From Natronorubrum daqingense (GTDB lineage: Archaea > Halobacteriota > Halobacteria > Halobacteriales > Natrialbaceae): 64,000 nucleotides of DNA. How positions within the stretch are numbered: the first letter of the stretch is position 1; the number at the start of each line of letters is the position of its first letter. Shown here in pieces: positions 33,811 through 43,088 of this stretch. Made by a program: the position numbers and the translations under genes. The stretch is taken from positions 558,001-622,000 of the forward strand of contig NZ_CP019327.1 in assembly GCF_001971705.1 (NCBI RefSeq), in the 5' to 3' direction. The notes under the pieces were generated by a model. That model did not search any database and was not told the DNA's origin. It worked only from the letters and a program-made list of their open reading frames with translations.

Positions 33811-35313
33811 ATGCAACGGAATTCACTCACACGACGGACAGCACTGTCTCTCACGGCAGGGTCAGTACTGGCGAGTATCGGTGCCGTGACGGCGAGCACG
33901 ACCGACGGTGGCGTCTCTCGAGAGTCGTTCAACATTCGCGAGGGAACGGACGAAGAGACGACGGTGTACGTGACGACGGCAGACGCCGATGGGCCGACAG
34001 CCGTCGTCCTCGGTGGCGTTCACGGCAACGAAGTTGCGGGATTCACCGCAGCGGAAGATATTGCCGATTGGTCGATAGACGTTGGAACGCTCGTCATAAT
34101 TCCCGAAGCGAGCGCTGTCGCAGTCGAACGAGGGACCAGAACGGACGACGAAGGGGACGACCTCAACCGCCAGTTCCCAGAAGGGTCCGAACCACGGACA
34201 GAACTGGCACAAGCGCTCTGGGATGTCGTCACCGACTACGACGCCGACGCGGTCATCGACCTTCACGAATCGACCGGAATCTACGCTGGTGACCCGGTTG
34301 ACGGCGTCGGCCAGGCTATCTTCCACTCGAGCGACGAGGAGGCGACTGCCGCTGCGAGTAATGCGATCGAAACCGTCAACGAAGACTCAGTCGACGATCC
34401 GGACAAATCGTTTCAATCTGGCGGGTTCACCGGACCGAACTCCGATCCGCGGGGCCTGCTCGTCCACAAGGCTTCTCGAGAACTCGATGCGCAGAGCTAT
34501 CTCGTCGAGACTGTCTCGACCGACGTCGACCTCGATACTCGAGTCAACTGGCAGTACCAACTCGTCGCGTATCTACTCGAGGACGAACTCTTCGTCAACA
34601 CCGAGTTCCAAACTGACGACATCCCGGCTATTTTCGAAGCAGATCCATCCGAAACGCCAGGAGAAGACCCAGAAGAGGAACCCGACGACGCTGAGGACGA
34701 GGAACCCGACGACGCTGAGGACGAGGAACCCGACGACTCCGAGGATGAGGAACCAGACGAGTCTGAAGATGAACCTGACGAACCCGCGGACGACGAGGAC
34801 GATGATGCAGACGACGAGGATGCGGATGACGTAGACGACGAAGACGAGGACGAAGTTGAAGACGACGATGAAGCAGACGACGATGACGAAGCTGAAGACG
34901 AAGACGAAGACGACGATGACGAAGCTGAAGACGATGAGGATGAAGAAGACGTAGACGAGGATGCGGATGACGTAGACGACGAAGACGACGAAGACGAAGA
35001 CGACGATGAAGCAGACGACGAAGACGAAACTGTGGAGCCACTAACTGCAGAGATAGAGACGACCCCCTCCGACGCCGACGACCGAACGTTCGACTGCGGT
35101 GAGACGATCGAGTTCGACGCGTCGCCATCCTCGACACCGAACGAGGAAATCGTCTCCTACGAGTGGGACCTCGGTGGTGACGGCTGTATCGACGAAACCG
35201 AGGAGTGCATCGACATCACTATCGGTTCGAACGGGGATCACACGGTCGTCTTACACGTCACTGACGATGCTGGTGAAGAGGCGACCGATGAAATATCACT
35301 GACGACGAACTAA
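33811..35313 (+). CDS. Tat-exported M14/AstE-like zinc carboxypeptidase with acidic linker and PKD-like domain
   Basis: A 500-aa secreted protein. A Tat signal (LTRRTALSLTAGSVLASIGAVTAS) precedes a succinylglutamate desuccinylase/aspartoacylase-like peptidase domain (about 40-265), with zinc ligands His71 and Glu74 (GGVHGNEVAG) and His152 (IDLHES) plus DDLNRQFPEG and SYLVETVS. Residues about 275-405 are an almost pure Asp/Glu linker whose repeats begin as (DE)EEPDDAE. The C-terminal 95 residues resemble a PKD domain (EPLTAEIETTPSDADDRTFDCG, YEWDLGGDG). It probably trims an acyl or amide group from a surface compound. The ATG at 33811 is clear. Confidence 0.88.
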   Translation: MQRNSLTRRTALSLTAGSVLASIGAVTASTTDGGVSRESFNIREGTDEETTVYVTTADADGPTAVVLGGVHGNEVAGFTAAEDIADWSIDVGTLVIIPEASAVAVERGTRTDDEGDDLNRQFPEGSEPRTELAQALWDVVTDYDADAVIDLHESTGIYAGDPVDGVGQAIFHSSDEEATAAASNAIETVNEDSVDDPDKSFQSGGFTGPNSDPRGLLVHKASRELDAQSYLVETVSTDVDLDTRVNWQYQLVAYLLEDELFVNTEFQTDDIPAIFEADPSETPGEDPEEEPDDAEDEEPDDAEDEEPDDSEDEEPDESEDEPDEPADDEDDDADDEDADDVDDEDEDEVEDDDEADDDDEAEDEDEDDDDEAEDDEDEEDVDEDADDVDDEDDEDEDDDEADDEDETVEPLTAEIETTPSDADDRTFDCGETIEFDASPSSTPNEEIVSYEWDLGGDGCIDETEECIDITIGSNGDHTVVLHVTDDAGEEATDEISLTTN

Positions 35314-35340
35314 TCGCTCGAGTCGTCGAACGAAGCGGAT

Positions 35341-36669
35341 TTATTCGTGATGCTGGGCCGTCCGTAGTTCCCAGAGGTCATCGAAAGTGATGACCTCGAC
35401 ATCGGCCTCGTCGATGTGCTCGAGGAGTTCTTCGTAGTCGTCTTCTGACATCGTGTTGTCTTCCTCGAACTCGTGGAAGTTCAAGATCGTACACTGATTG
35501 TGTGCCTCCGCGAGGTCGACACATCGTGTTGCGATGTCGAGGTCGTGACCGATCGTTCGCGGTAACACCAGCGGATCGAAGCCGTAAACGCTAGTCGTGT
35601 TGACGTTACCCGACTGGTTGAACCCGCCACAGTAGTGGTAGTCCGAGATGTGCTCGAGACTGGTCTTGTCGAAGCTGTTGTGAGGATAGACGATGTAGTT
35701 CGCGCCCTCGAACTCGTTGTTGATGAACCACTGTTTGTCGTTCTCGAGGCGGCTCTGGATGTCCTCCTCGTCTTCGTATTCGTGGATCGGGTCGTGTGTC
35801 CCGTGGAGAACGATCTGATCGCCTTCGTCCTGGCGCTCGAGGAGTTCCTCCGTGGTCATAATGCCGTCACGTCCCTGTTCGGTCCACTGTGGCACTGGTG
35901 CCTGAATCGTCGAGAAGTCGTACTCGTCGTGGAGCGGCGAGGCCGTCTCGTAGTAGTCGGTAAAGCCGTCGTCCCAGACCAACATCACGTATCCGTTATC
36001 CGGACGCTCGTGCATGCGAAGGTCGTCGACCCAGACCTCCGCCTCGTCCATGGAGTGGAGAACCTGTATCTCGATCCGGTCGAGTGAATCCATCGCCGGG
36101 TCGTAATCGCTTTGTTCGAACACGCCGGGACTTGCTCGGAACCAGCCTACGTCGGGCTCTCTGTAGGTTACTTCCCGCAGCGAGTGGACGCGGTCACTAC
36201 CGAACTGGTCGACGAGACGAAGGTTGATTGTGATATTCTGGGGCGTCGTGGTACGCATCGCGATGGAGACGTCCATATCGGACAGATCCTCACCCGAAAG
36301 ATCGCGTTCGACGACGATGTTGTCGCTTCCGTCCGACTCTAAATGCAAACTGTGGTCGCCGTCGTACACTTCGTCTTCGTCCGCTTCACCGGATCCCTCG
36401 ACGACGTCCCACTCGTCGATGTCACTGAAGTCGTCCAACGACGATCCCGGCTGGGCGTACTCTTCTCGGCTGTTGTACTCCGTTTCGAGTGATGGAACAC
36501 CGTCCGCGAGCGCCGATGCACTCGATCCGGTCTCCGATCCTTCGCCATCGTCATCATCGGAGTCGCCTAATACGGAATCGAGGCGGTCACTGCAGCCTGC
36601 CAGGCCTGCGATTGCCGCTGTGCTCGACAGTGCGATGGCACGTCGCCGTGTCATCCGGTTATCTGTCAT
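35341..36669 (-). CDS. Polysaccharide deacetylase Tat lipoprotein with N-terminal all-beta domain
   Basis: A 442-aa protein. The Tat lipoprotein signal is RRRAIALSSTAAIAGLAGC. Residues about 75-220 are a beta-rich domain resembling a carbohydrate-binding module (VVEGSGEADEDEVYDGDHSLHLES..WVDDLRMHERP). The NodB-like domain (about 225-440) has MLVWDDGFTDYYETA (motif 1 Asp), LHGTHDPIHEYED (His/Asp metal site) and NFHEFEEDNTMS. This is different from the 26,719 protein, which has no such binding domain. It probably deacetylates an exopolysaccharide or the surface glycan. Start ATG 36669; it is divergent from the asparagine-synthase-like gene. Confidence 0.88.
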   Translation of the reverse strand: MTDNRMTRRRAIALSSTAAIAGLAGCSDRLDSVLGDSDDDDGEGSETGSSASALADGVPSLETEYNSREEYAQPGSSLDDFSDIDEWDVVEGSGEADEDEVYDGDHSLHLESDGSDNIVVERDLSGEDLSDMDVSIAMRTTTPQNITINLRLVDQFGSDRVHSLREVTYREPDVGWFRASPGVFEQSDYDPAMDSLDRIEIQVLHSMDEAEVWVDDLRMHERPDNGYVMLVWDDGFTDYYETASPLHDEYDFSTIQAPVPQWTEQGRDGIMTTEELLERQDEGDQIVLHGTHDPIHEYEDEEDIQSRLENDKQWFINNEFEGANYIVYPHNSFDKTSLEHISDYHYCGGFNQSGNVNTTSVYGFDPLVLPRTIGHDLDIATRCVDLAEAHNQCTILNFHEFEEDNTMSEDDYEELLEHIDEADVEVITFDDLWELRTAQHHE

Positions 36670-36923
36670 GGTCGAGTCGAATCTATCGACAGCTAGCCCA
36701 TTATTATAGATCCGATAGTCGGATACCGGTAATCCGTTCAGAACCGTCTGTTCGGTCGTCTAACCGTTTAACAATGGAATAGTTAACGCCACCACACTCC
36801 GATAGGCGAACCAACGTCAGCGTACGTTCGTGACGATCGGTTCGACTGGGGCCTCTCACCCGCCCGTCCGGTCGACTCGCATTCGTCAACACCCGTACGC
36901 TACTTAGATAGTGGACTTCGACG

Positions 36924-38606
36924 ATGAACAGGGAACTCTTCGGCGTATTCGGTGCTATCGACACGTTCAATCGATTTCGGTCCAACGACGCGTTCGACGA
37001 GGTGGTCACCGGCCCATCGCTCACGGTCGGCATTCGAGACCCAGACCTCGGCGAACCCGGATGGAGCGCGCTGTGTGCCACCGACGATGGATTCTGTCTT
37101 ATCTGGGGCGAAATCTTCGTCCCCGACGACGACGCGAACGCGGCACGGTGGCTCCTCGAGCAGTATCCGGAACACGGGCGTGACGCGTTGTCACAGCTCA
37201 ACGGCTCGTACGTCGCCGTTCTCGACTCTGCAAGCGCCGACGAGGCGTTCGTCGCAACGGATCCCGTCCGTTCGCGTGCGTGTTTCTACACCGACGAAGG
37301 TGGGACACGACGCTTCGGAACCGACGCGTCACAGATTGCGCAATCGGTCGACGACCCGACGCTCGATCGCAACGGAATCCTCGAGTTTCTCCACCTCGGC
37401 GTGACCCTCGGGGAGAAATCCGCACTCGAAGAGATACAGCGGCTGCCGATCGACAGTTGTCTACGCTCGAAATCTGTTGAGGACCTCGAGCGATTCGTCT
37501 ACGATCCTCGTGAGTTCGACTACGTGGACGAACTCGCACAACGCCTCGAACGGGCACTTCGTCGGCGCAGAGTGCTTCCCGGGAAGAAGGGTATCCTTCT
37601 CTCAGCGGGGTACGATTCGCGGGTTATCCTCTCTCGAATTCCGGATATCGAGCGAAGTTATACCGTCGGTGCACCCGCAGCACAGGAAGTTCAGGGTGCA
37701 AAACGGCTCTCAGAACAGTACGACGTCACGCACACCGCATTCGAACCGGACGAGCGATACCTGCGCGCCGACGAATCGAAAATCCGCTACGGCCAGGGCA
37801 TCAAAGAATCGTTGCACATCCACCACGCGGGATACACGGACGAGTTCGACGTCGATACGGTGTATCACGGATTGCTCTGTGATACGTTCTTCCGCGGGCA
37901 CTTCAATGCGGAACAGTCGGTCGACGTCCTGGGAAAGCACATCCCGACCGGTCATATCGAGACCGATCCGGAGCCCGCAGAGGTCCTCCTTCGAAAGTTC
38001 GGGTACACTCGCGACGCGAGCCTCGATTTGACCGATCGGACGGACTTCAACGTCGATCCGCGCTCGTTCGTCAGAGAGACGCTCAACGAACAACTCGAGG
38101 AGAAAGAGACGCGCGCAAAGACGGTTCAAAATCGGCTCAATTGTGTTGGCATCGCCAACCAGCCTTCCGTTCCGTTTCACGATCACCTTTCGGATCACTT
38201 CCTGACGTCGTTTCTGGCGATCGATCGGGAGCTAATCGAGTGGCACCTCCAGACGCCACCTGCGTACCGAACGACAGAGACGTTCCTCGCGGCGTGTACA
38301 CAACTCGACGACGACATTCTCGAGCATCGGCCACCGGATCGACCCCACGATACGATGTTGCTCAACGAAATCGAGCGGTTCGTGCGGCGGAAGACGCCGT
38401 TTTTGGCATCGTTCCAACCACCGTGGCCCGACAGACAAACGTTGTTCGAGCGCCACGATTACGATCAACGTCTCCTTGCTGACGTCGAACACGTTCACGA
38501 CCTGCCAGCCAGGCACAAACTTCGACTCATCGATCTCCGGACGTGGCTTGGCTACTGGCGCAATTCGGGCGATCAGTCACTTCCGTGGCTCGAGAACTCG
38601 AACTAG
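36924..38606 (+). CDS. Asparagine-synthase-like protein lacking the N-terminal glutaminase cysteine
   Basis: A 560-aa protein. Residues about 1-200 resemble a class-II glutamine amidotransferase fold (GVFGAIDTFNRF, LNGSYVAVLDSASADEAFVATDPVRSR). But the family's catalytic Cys at position 2 is absent (Met-Asn-Arg-Glu), so it cannot release ammonia from glutamine by that mechanism. The C-terminal synthetase half has the PP-loop SAGYDS at 227-232, which binds and adenylates with ATP. Such proteins occur in polysaccharide and nucleotide-sugar clusters, where they may amidate uronic acids using another ammonia source or an amine. A role in making an amidated uronic acid of the local glycan is an inference from the dehydrogenase at 47,094. 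Confidence 0.8.
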   Translation: MNRELFGVFGAIDTFNRFRSNDAFDEVVTGPSLTVGIRDPDLGEPGWSALCATDDGFCLIWGEIFVPDDDANAARWLLEQYPEHGRDALSQLNGSYVAVLDSASADEAFVATDPVRSRACFYTDEGGTRRFGTDASQIAQSVDDPTLDRNGILEFLHLGVTLGEKSALEEIQRLPIDSCLRSKSVEDLERFVYDPREFDYVDELAQRLERALRRRRVLPGKKGILLSAGYDSRVILSRIPDIERSYTVGAPAAQEVQGAKRLSEQYDVTHTAFEPDERYLRADESKIRYGQGIKESLHIHHAGYTDEFDVDTVYHGLLCDTFFRGHFNAEQSVDVLGKHIPTGHIETDPEPAEVLLRKFGYTRDASLDLTDRTDFNVDPRSFVRETLNEQLEEKETRAKTVQNRLNCVGIANQPSVPFHDHLSDHFLTSFLAIDRELIEWHLQTPPAYRTTETFLAACTQLDDDILEHRPPDRPHDTMLLNEIERFVRRKTPFLASFQPPWPDRQTLFERHDYDQRLLADVEHVHDLPARHKLRLIDLRTWLGYWRNSGDQSLPWLENSN

Positions 38607-38730
38607 ACAATCTCCGTTACTTTCACGAGTTCTTACTTGTGTTCACGCACGTTCTCAGTGTAGAGAATAGCCCTTGAAACGGCACTAATGACGGCGTAGA
38701 TCGTTTGCGGGGGATAAACTGAGACAATAC

Positions 38731-38736
38731 TTATAT
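38731..38736 (+). promoter_or_regulatory. TATA box for the gene at 38760
   Basis: TTATAT inside the AT-rich stretch AATACTTATATACTG, 24-29 bases before the ATG. Confidence 0.7.
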
Positions 38737-38759
38737 ACTGCGCAATGATAGCGCGAAGT

Positions 38760-39287
38760 ATGCGTCTGACGCCGTCTTGGGTCCGTTCTTCGTCGGAAGA
38801 TGCCGCTGGGGACGGCTCCGCCGATTCCGACGATAGCGGGGGCGTGACGATTTATCACACCCCATTAGACGAAGGAATGGAGGTCGGTTCGCGAGTAGAC
38901 GAACAGGCTTCGACGTACATTCCAGACTCTGATATCGAACTCGTAGCCGAAATCGATGAACTGAACACGCCCGTCACGGTCGACGAGGTAGCCGACCAAC
39001 TCGTCGGATCGGAACGTCCGCCGGTCGAAACCTGGGCGAGCATTCACGAGCAGTTACACGAGGTGCGACTCCCAGCGCTCGCTGACACCGGCACCCTCGT
39101 GTTCGATAAGAGCCAGGGGCTCGTCGAGCGACCGGCACACACGGAACCCGGGGCCCATAGCGGCGTCGCCGTTGCCGCATCCGGCTCGCGAGCCGCAGTG
39201 ATGAACTCGTCGACGACACTGTTCGTGTTGTTGTCGCTCTTGTTGGTCGGAACGATGCTGTTCGTCGCGTTTACGTTCGTCGTCTAA
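38760..39287 (+). CDS. Small wHTH-like protein with C-terminal membrane helix
   Basis: A 175-aa protein. An N-terminal acidic segment is followed by a short region (ELVAEIDELNTPVTVDEVADQLVGSERPPVETWASIHEQLHEVRLPALADTGTLVFDKSQGLVE) with the helix-helix-wing logic seen in haloarchaeal DUF7344-type winged helices, and a single C-terminal transmembrane helix (about 152-174). TTATAT at 38731-38736 lies 24-29 bases before ATG 38760, a clear leaderless promoter, so that start is chosen over 38745. It shares this arrangement with the proteins at 23,015, 39,322 and 48,859. Confidence 0.75.
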   Translation: MRLTPSWVRSSSEDAAGDGSADSDDSGGVTIYHTPLDEGMEVGSRVDEQASTYIPDSDIELVAEIDELNTPVTVDEVADQLVGSERPPVETWASIHEQLHEVRLPALADTGTLVFDKSQGLVERPAHTEPGAHSGVAVAASGSRAAVMNSSTTLFVLLSLLLVGTMLFVAFTFVV

Positions 39288-39321
39288 GTTTCGATAGAAC
39301 TGGTGCGGCTATCGACGCGAA

Positions 39322-39909
39322 TTACTCGAGGAGTCGACTGACGGTCAAGACTGTAAAGAGCAGCAAGATTACAGCGCTCAGTGCAATTCCCGAGAGGAAC
39401 GACGTGAACGGTAATTCGATAACGGCACCGATTAGGAGCACGTAACAGAGGACTGTCGCGCCGATGTAGTAGTCGTCCCAGTTTTCAGTCGTCTCTGGTC
39501 GTGCTGGCGAGTCGTGTTCGGGGTCGATCTGGAGGTATTGGTCTACCTGGTCGGCGAAGGGCTTTCGTTCGACGATACCGCGGTTCTTCTGGTAGTCGAT
39601 GATACCTGCTTCATCGAGCTTCGAGAGGTGTGATTGATACAGCGGGATGTAGACGCGCTGGCGTTGTGTCGACGTGAGTTCGCTAACGGTCGTATCGTGT
39701 TCCCATGCTGCGACTTGCTCTGCAATGTCGCGCATGCGTACGGGGCCACTGGTGCCACGGAGGTACCTGAGAACCAACCGACGGCGTTCATTTTGCAGGA
39801 GATGGAAGATTTCGTCTTTCGAGAAGTCAGGTGTTTCAGACGACGTGGTCTCTTCGTCATCCGTCTCGTGCTCACCCTGTTCTTCTTCGTTGATATATGT
39901 CGATTTCAT
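39322..39909 (-). CDS. Membrane-tethered winged-helix protein (DUF7344-like), paralogue B
   Basis: A 195-aa protein. The winged helix spans about 30-120 (FSKDEIFHLLQNERRRLVLRYLRGTSGPVRMRDIAEQVAAWEHDTTVSELTSTQRQRVYIPLYQSHLSKLDEAGIIDYQKNRGIVERK). Two C-terminal helices follow (about 150-190). It shares ELTSTQRQRVYIPLYQSHL exactly with the protein at 23,015, showing duplication. ATG 39909 is chosen because a TATA-like CTTTATTA on the minus strand lies about 28 bases upstream; the earlier start at 39993 would add a hydrophobic but unlikely extension. Regulatory target unknown; convergent with the 38,760 gene. Confidence 0.85.
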   Translation of the reverse strand: MKSTYINEEEQGEHETDDEETTSSETPDFSKDEIFHLLQNERRRLVLRYLRGTSGPVRMRDIAEQVAAWEHDTTVSELTSTQRQRVYIPLYQSHLSKLDEAGIIDYQKNRGIVERKPFADQVDQYLQIDPEHDSPARPETTENWDDYYIGATVLCYVLLIGAVIELPFTSFLSGIALSAVILLLFTVLTVSRLLE

Positions 39910-40297
39910 CGCACCAGTTACCCCGTAAACAGAAGGGAGTAATAAAGCATTGAAACTGTACATCCACAGTAGTGACGATTTCGTTGAATTCATTTCGTTC
40001 AGCGGATCCTTTTAGTCATTTTATACAGCCAGAACGAGAGTTTGAGGCGCTAATACGGCAATATACAGTTCGAGTGAAACAGTTAATTTCTCGTGTATGT
40101 GCAAAGAATTTGAAAACGATCATCTGTGATTTGTGACTGTTGTATATCGTAGGAGAGTTCGTAACCGCCGAAAGGGACTTATGGGGAATCTGTATCCGTA
40201 TTTTGATATATTGGCGTAAGACGGTCGGCTGACACCCCCCTCGATACGGCCCTTACCGTGCCGATAATAAACCCTCGAGTCTGCGTTGAGTCGTATA
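39910..40297. other. Divergent AT-rich intergenic region
   Basis: No gene seen. The AT-rich half beside the minus-strand gene and GATAATAAAC (about 40,262-40,271), 27-36 bases before the ATG at 40298, look like the two promoters. Confidence 0.5.
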
Positions 40298-41302
40298 ATG
40301 AGTGACAGCCACTGGTGGTATTCTGACTTGGCAGCCGTCATTGCGATCACTGGCATTAGCACGTTCGCCGTATTCTACGGTGTCGGAACCATCGCACGAA
40401 CGCTACTCTTGATGCCGCTTATCCTCTTTATTCCCGGGTATGCGCTCGTCTCCGTGATGTTTCCAGATAACCCGACCGACGAGTACCAGTCCTTCGATGA
40501 TGAAAAGAGTCGGTTTGGAACACCACTCGTCGTCACCGGCGGCATCGAGTCAGTCGAGCGGTTCGTCCTGTCGGTCGTCTTTAGTGTTGCACTGGTTCCG
40601 TCGATTGCCATTCTAGCCTCTGCAACCCCGGGGGGTCTTACCCTCGAAACGGTACTCTCCGGGATTGCGTTGCTCACGATCGTCCTGTCGTTGCTCGCTA
40701 TCGTCGCTCGTTACCGCTGTCCGGCAGAGAGACGGTTCGTACCGTCGCTTTCGTCCGGGATATTCTATCGAACACAGACACGCGATCAACCCGGATTTCA
40801 AACCCGCTCGCAACCGAACCCACACCTGTTCAACGTCGCGATCGTCATCGGACTCGTCTTGTTACTCGCGACCGGTGGCTTCGCAATCGCGAACCCGCCA
40901 CAACACGACGGGTTCACCGAGTTTTCGATCGAAACCGAGAACGTGACTGGTGAAACCGAGACGATGTACGAATCGAGTTACGCCGCAGGTGAGAACGAAA
41001 CGCTCACGACGACGATCACGAACGAGGAACACGAAGAACACACCTATACGACCGTCGCCTTACTCGAGGACGTGAGTTACGACGACGACGGCGAGGCAAG
41101 CGTAGAGGAAGCCGAGGAACTCGATCGCGAATCGACGACCGTCGCCGACGGCGAAACCGTCGAACAAGATCTCGAAATCGTGCCGTCGATGCAGGGAGAA
41201 GACCTTCGAATCACGCTGTTGCTCTACACCGAGGAGCCACCATCCGACCCAACGACCGAGAACGCAGACGAAGCGATTCATCTGCCGATCGAGGTCGAAT
41301 AG
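40298..41302 (+). CDS. DUF1616 membrane protein
   Basis: A 334-aa protein with about four transmembrane helices (10-32, 35-57, 90-110 with 120-140, and 190-210), then an extracellular all-beta C-terminal domain from about 215. ALVSVMFP and TGGIESVERFVLSVVFSVALVPS are typical DUF1616 signatures. The C-terminal part is Glu/Thr-rich (ENVTGETETMYESSYAAGENETLTTTITNEEHEEHTY). The family is common in archaeal surface-glycan and S-layer regions but is of unknown function. The stop is immediately followed by the ATG of the next gene, so the two are an operon. Confidence 0.88.
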   Translation: MSDSHWWYSDLAAVIAITGISTFAVFYGVGTIARTLLLMPLILFIPGYALVSVMFPDNPTDEYQSFDDEKSRFGTPLVVTGGIESVERFVLSVVFSVALVPSIAILASATPGGLTLETVLSGIALLTIVLSLLAIVARYRCPAERRFVPSLSSGIFYRTQTRDQPGFQTRSQPNPHLFNVAIVIGLVLLLATGGFAIANPPQHDGFTEFSIETENVTGETETMYESSYAAGENETLTTTITNEEHEEHTYTTVALLEDVSYDDDGEASVEEAEELDRESTTVADGETVEQDLEIVPSMQGEDLRITLLLYTEEPPSDPTTENADEAIHLPIEVE

Positions 41303-41881
41303 ATGTGGCCGTGGGAACATCTCGCCGCCGCGTACGTGTTGTACTCGATCGTCTCTCGAATCGTCCTCGGGCGACCGCCGAAGGCCTGGGATACGCTTGC
41401 CGTCGTCGTCGGCTCCCAACTGCCGGATCTCATCGATAAACCCCTCGCCTGGACGTTCGGTGTTACTGAGACGGGGTATTCGATCGGTCACTCGATATTT
41501 TTTGCGACGGCCCTCTGTCTCGTCGTCTTCCTCGTCGCCTCGAGGTACGGCGAGCGAGTGCTCGCCGGAGCGTTCACACTCGCGTACGTCTCCCATCTCG
41601 GGACCGATGTGTACGATCCGTTGCGACCGAATCCCACCTACGAACCGCGGGTCGTGCTCTGGCCCCTCGAGTCGCCGCCAGCGGACGACCACGGAGGATT
41701 GCTCGATCACTTCGGGATCTACTTCCTCCGGTATGTCGACGAAATTCTCGCCGGTGGATTGACGCCGCCAGTCGTCATGCAACTGTTTCTGGGCGGGGCC
41801 GTCGTCGTGTTGTGGATCGTCGACGGGGCACCGATCGCGGCCGACGCCTGGCGGTGGCTCCGAACCCAGCTTCGAGCGTGA
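41303..41881 (+). CDS. YdjM/DUF457-like membrane metal-dependent hydrolase
   Basis: A 192-aa membrane protein with four or so helices. MWPWEHLAAAYVLYSIVSRI with an early His, VVGSQLPDLIDKPLAW and SIGHSIFF carry the His/Asp residues that form the family's metal site, and LAYVSHLGTDVYDPL is the second metal-binding block. Members are predicted inner-membrane hydrolases (YdjM-like) of unknown substrate. It starts directly at the base after the DUF1616 stop codon, so it is co-transcribed. A partnership of DUF1616 and this protein is plausible but not proven. Confidence 0.85.
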   Translation: MWPWEHLAAAYVLYSIVSRIVLGRPPKAWDTLAVVVGSQLPDLIDKPLAWTFGVTETGYSIGHSIFFATALCLVVFLVASRYGERVLAGAFTLAYVSHLGTDVYDPLRPNPTYEPRVVLWPLESPPADDHGGLLDHFGIYFLRYVDEILAGGLTPPVVMQLFLGGAVVVLWIVDGAPIAADAWRWLRTQLRA

Positions 41882-41917
41882 GGCGTACTCCTGCGCGGTT
41901 TTGTGGTCCGTGTCCAC

Positions 41918-43000
41918 TTACTGGTCTGTAGCTGGTAACGTACACGAGACCGTGAGGCCGGTCGACGGTTCGGTATCGATCCAGATCGCACCGCCGTGGT
42001 CCTCGACGATCCGCCGACACAGTGCGAGGCCGATCCCCGTTCCCTCGTGTTCTTCGAAACTGTGGAGGCGCTCGAAGACGTCGAAGACTCGATCGGCGTC
42101 CGACGGATCCATTCCAATCCCCTCATCACTGACGGACACGATCCACTCGTCACCCACTCGTTCGGCCGAAATCGTTACTCGCGGCGAATCCCCACCGCTG
42201 TATTCGAGTGCGTTATCCACCAGGTTCTGGAAGACTTGCCGGAGTTGGCTCGCGTTGCCCTCGACGACTGGCAGCGAGTCGGTCCTGATTTCGGCCTCGG
42301 TCTCCTCGATTCGTCGCTCGAGACCTGCCCGGACGTCGTCGAGGACGGCCTCGAGATCGACCGGTTGAACGAGCGTGTTTTGCGTGTGAACTCGAGAGTA
42401 CGTGAGAAGTCCCTCGATCATCGCCTCCATCCGAGTGGCTCCCTCGACAGCGAATTCGATGAACTCGTCGGCCTCCGCATCGAGTTCCCCTGCGTAGCGC
42501 TGTTCGAGGAGTTCGAGGTAACTCGTCACCATTCGAAGCGGTTCCTGAAGGTCGTGTGAGACGGCGTAGGCGAATTGCTCGAGGCGTTCGTTGGACGCCT
42601 CCAGTTGGTGTCGAAACTCGTAGCGCTCGGTAATGTCGAGGTGTGCGACGGCGACGTAACGCTCGCCGTCCTCGGTGAACGAGACGGCTCGCATCAAAAA
42701 CCAGCGTCGCTCGTCGGGGGAGTGACACGGGTACTCGAGTTCGAATTTCTCACGGTCGCCCGAAAGCGTCTCGGATAACCCGGTTGCTGCCGACCGAGCG
42801 TGTTCCGTCTCCCCTTGTGCGGTGATCGCGAGGTAATTCGTGCCGACCGTATCGGGGTGCATCTCGAGGTCGTTTTCCGTCGCGAACTCGGACCAGGCGC
42901 GATTCGTCTGGAGAATGGTTCCCTCGTCGTCGAGGACAGCGATGGTAATCGGGAGTGTGTCGATCGCTGAGACGACGAGTGAGTCCTCCCGTGAGTGCAT
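41918..43000 (-). CDS. PAS-domain sensor histidine kinase
   Basis: A 360-aa cytoplasmic kinase. The PAS domain is at about 10-125 (VVSAIDTLPITIAVLDDEGTILQTNRAW..YVAVAHLDITERYEF). The dimerisation/phosphoacceptor domain has FAYAVSHDLQEPLRMV with the phosphorylated His. The HATPase_c domain carries the N box QNLVDNALEYS and G boxes DEGIGMDP and GTGIGLALCRRIVEDHGG. No membrane helix or receiver domain is seen; the partner regulator is not in this window. ATG 43000 is chosen, 22 residues after the longest frame's start, because that is where typical protein sequence begins. Confidence 0.9.
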   Translation of the reverse strand: MHSREDSLVVSAIDTLPITIAVLDDEGTILQTNRAWSEFATENDLEMHPDTVGTNYLAITAQGETEHARSAATGLSETLSGDREKFELEYPCHSPDERRWFLMRAVSFTEDGERYVAVAHLDITERYEFRHQLEASNERLEQFAYAVSHDLQEPLRMVTSYLELLEQRYAGELDAEADEFIEFAVEGATRMEAMIEGLLTYSRVHTQNTLVQPVDLEAVLDDVRAGLERRIEETEAEIRTDSLPVVEGNASQLRQVFQNLVDNALEYSGGDSPRVTISAERVGDEWIVSVSDEGIGMDPSDADRVFDVFERLHSFEEHEGTGIGLALCRRIVEDHGGAIWIDTEPSTGLTVSCTLPATDQ

Positions 43001-43088
43001 ACGCCTCGCAATTGGCCGAGCGAGAAAACGCTGCTCCCGACGAGTGTCGGTCTCGAGACCGAACACCGCCGGTAGCTCGACTTCGTTT

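Noticed and set aside
34670-35030. Possible CRISPR or satellite array
   Set aside because: The repetitive bases encode the Asp/Glu linker (GAC/GAA/GAG codons) of a secreted protein in an intact frame; there are no spacers.
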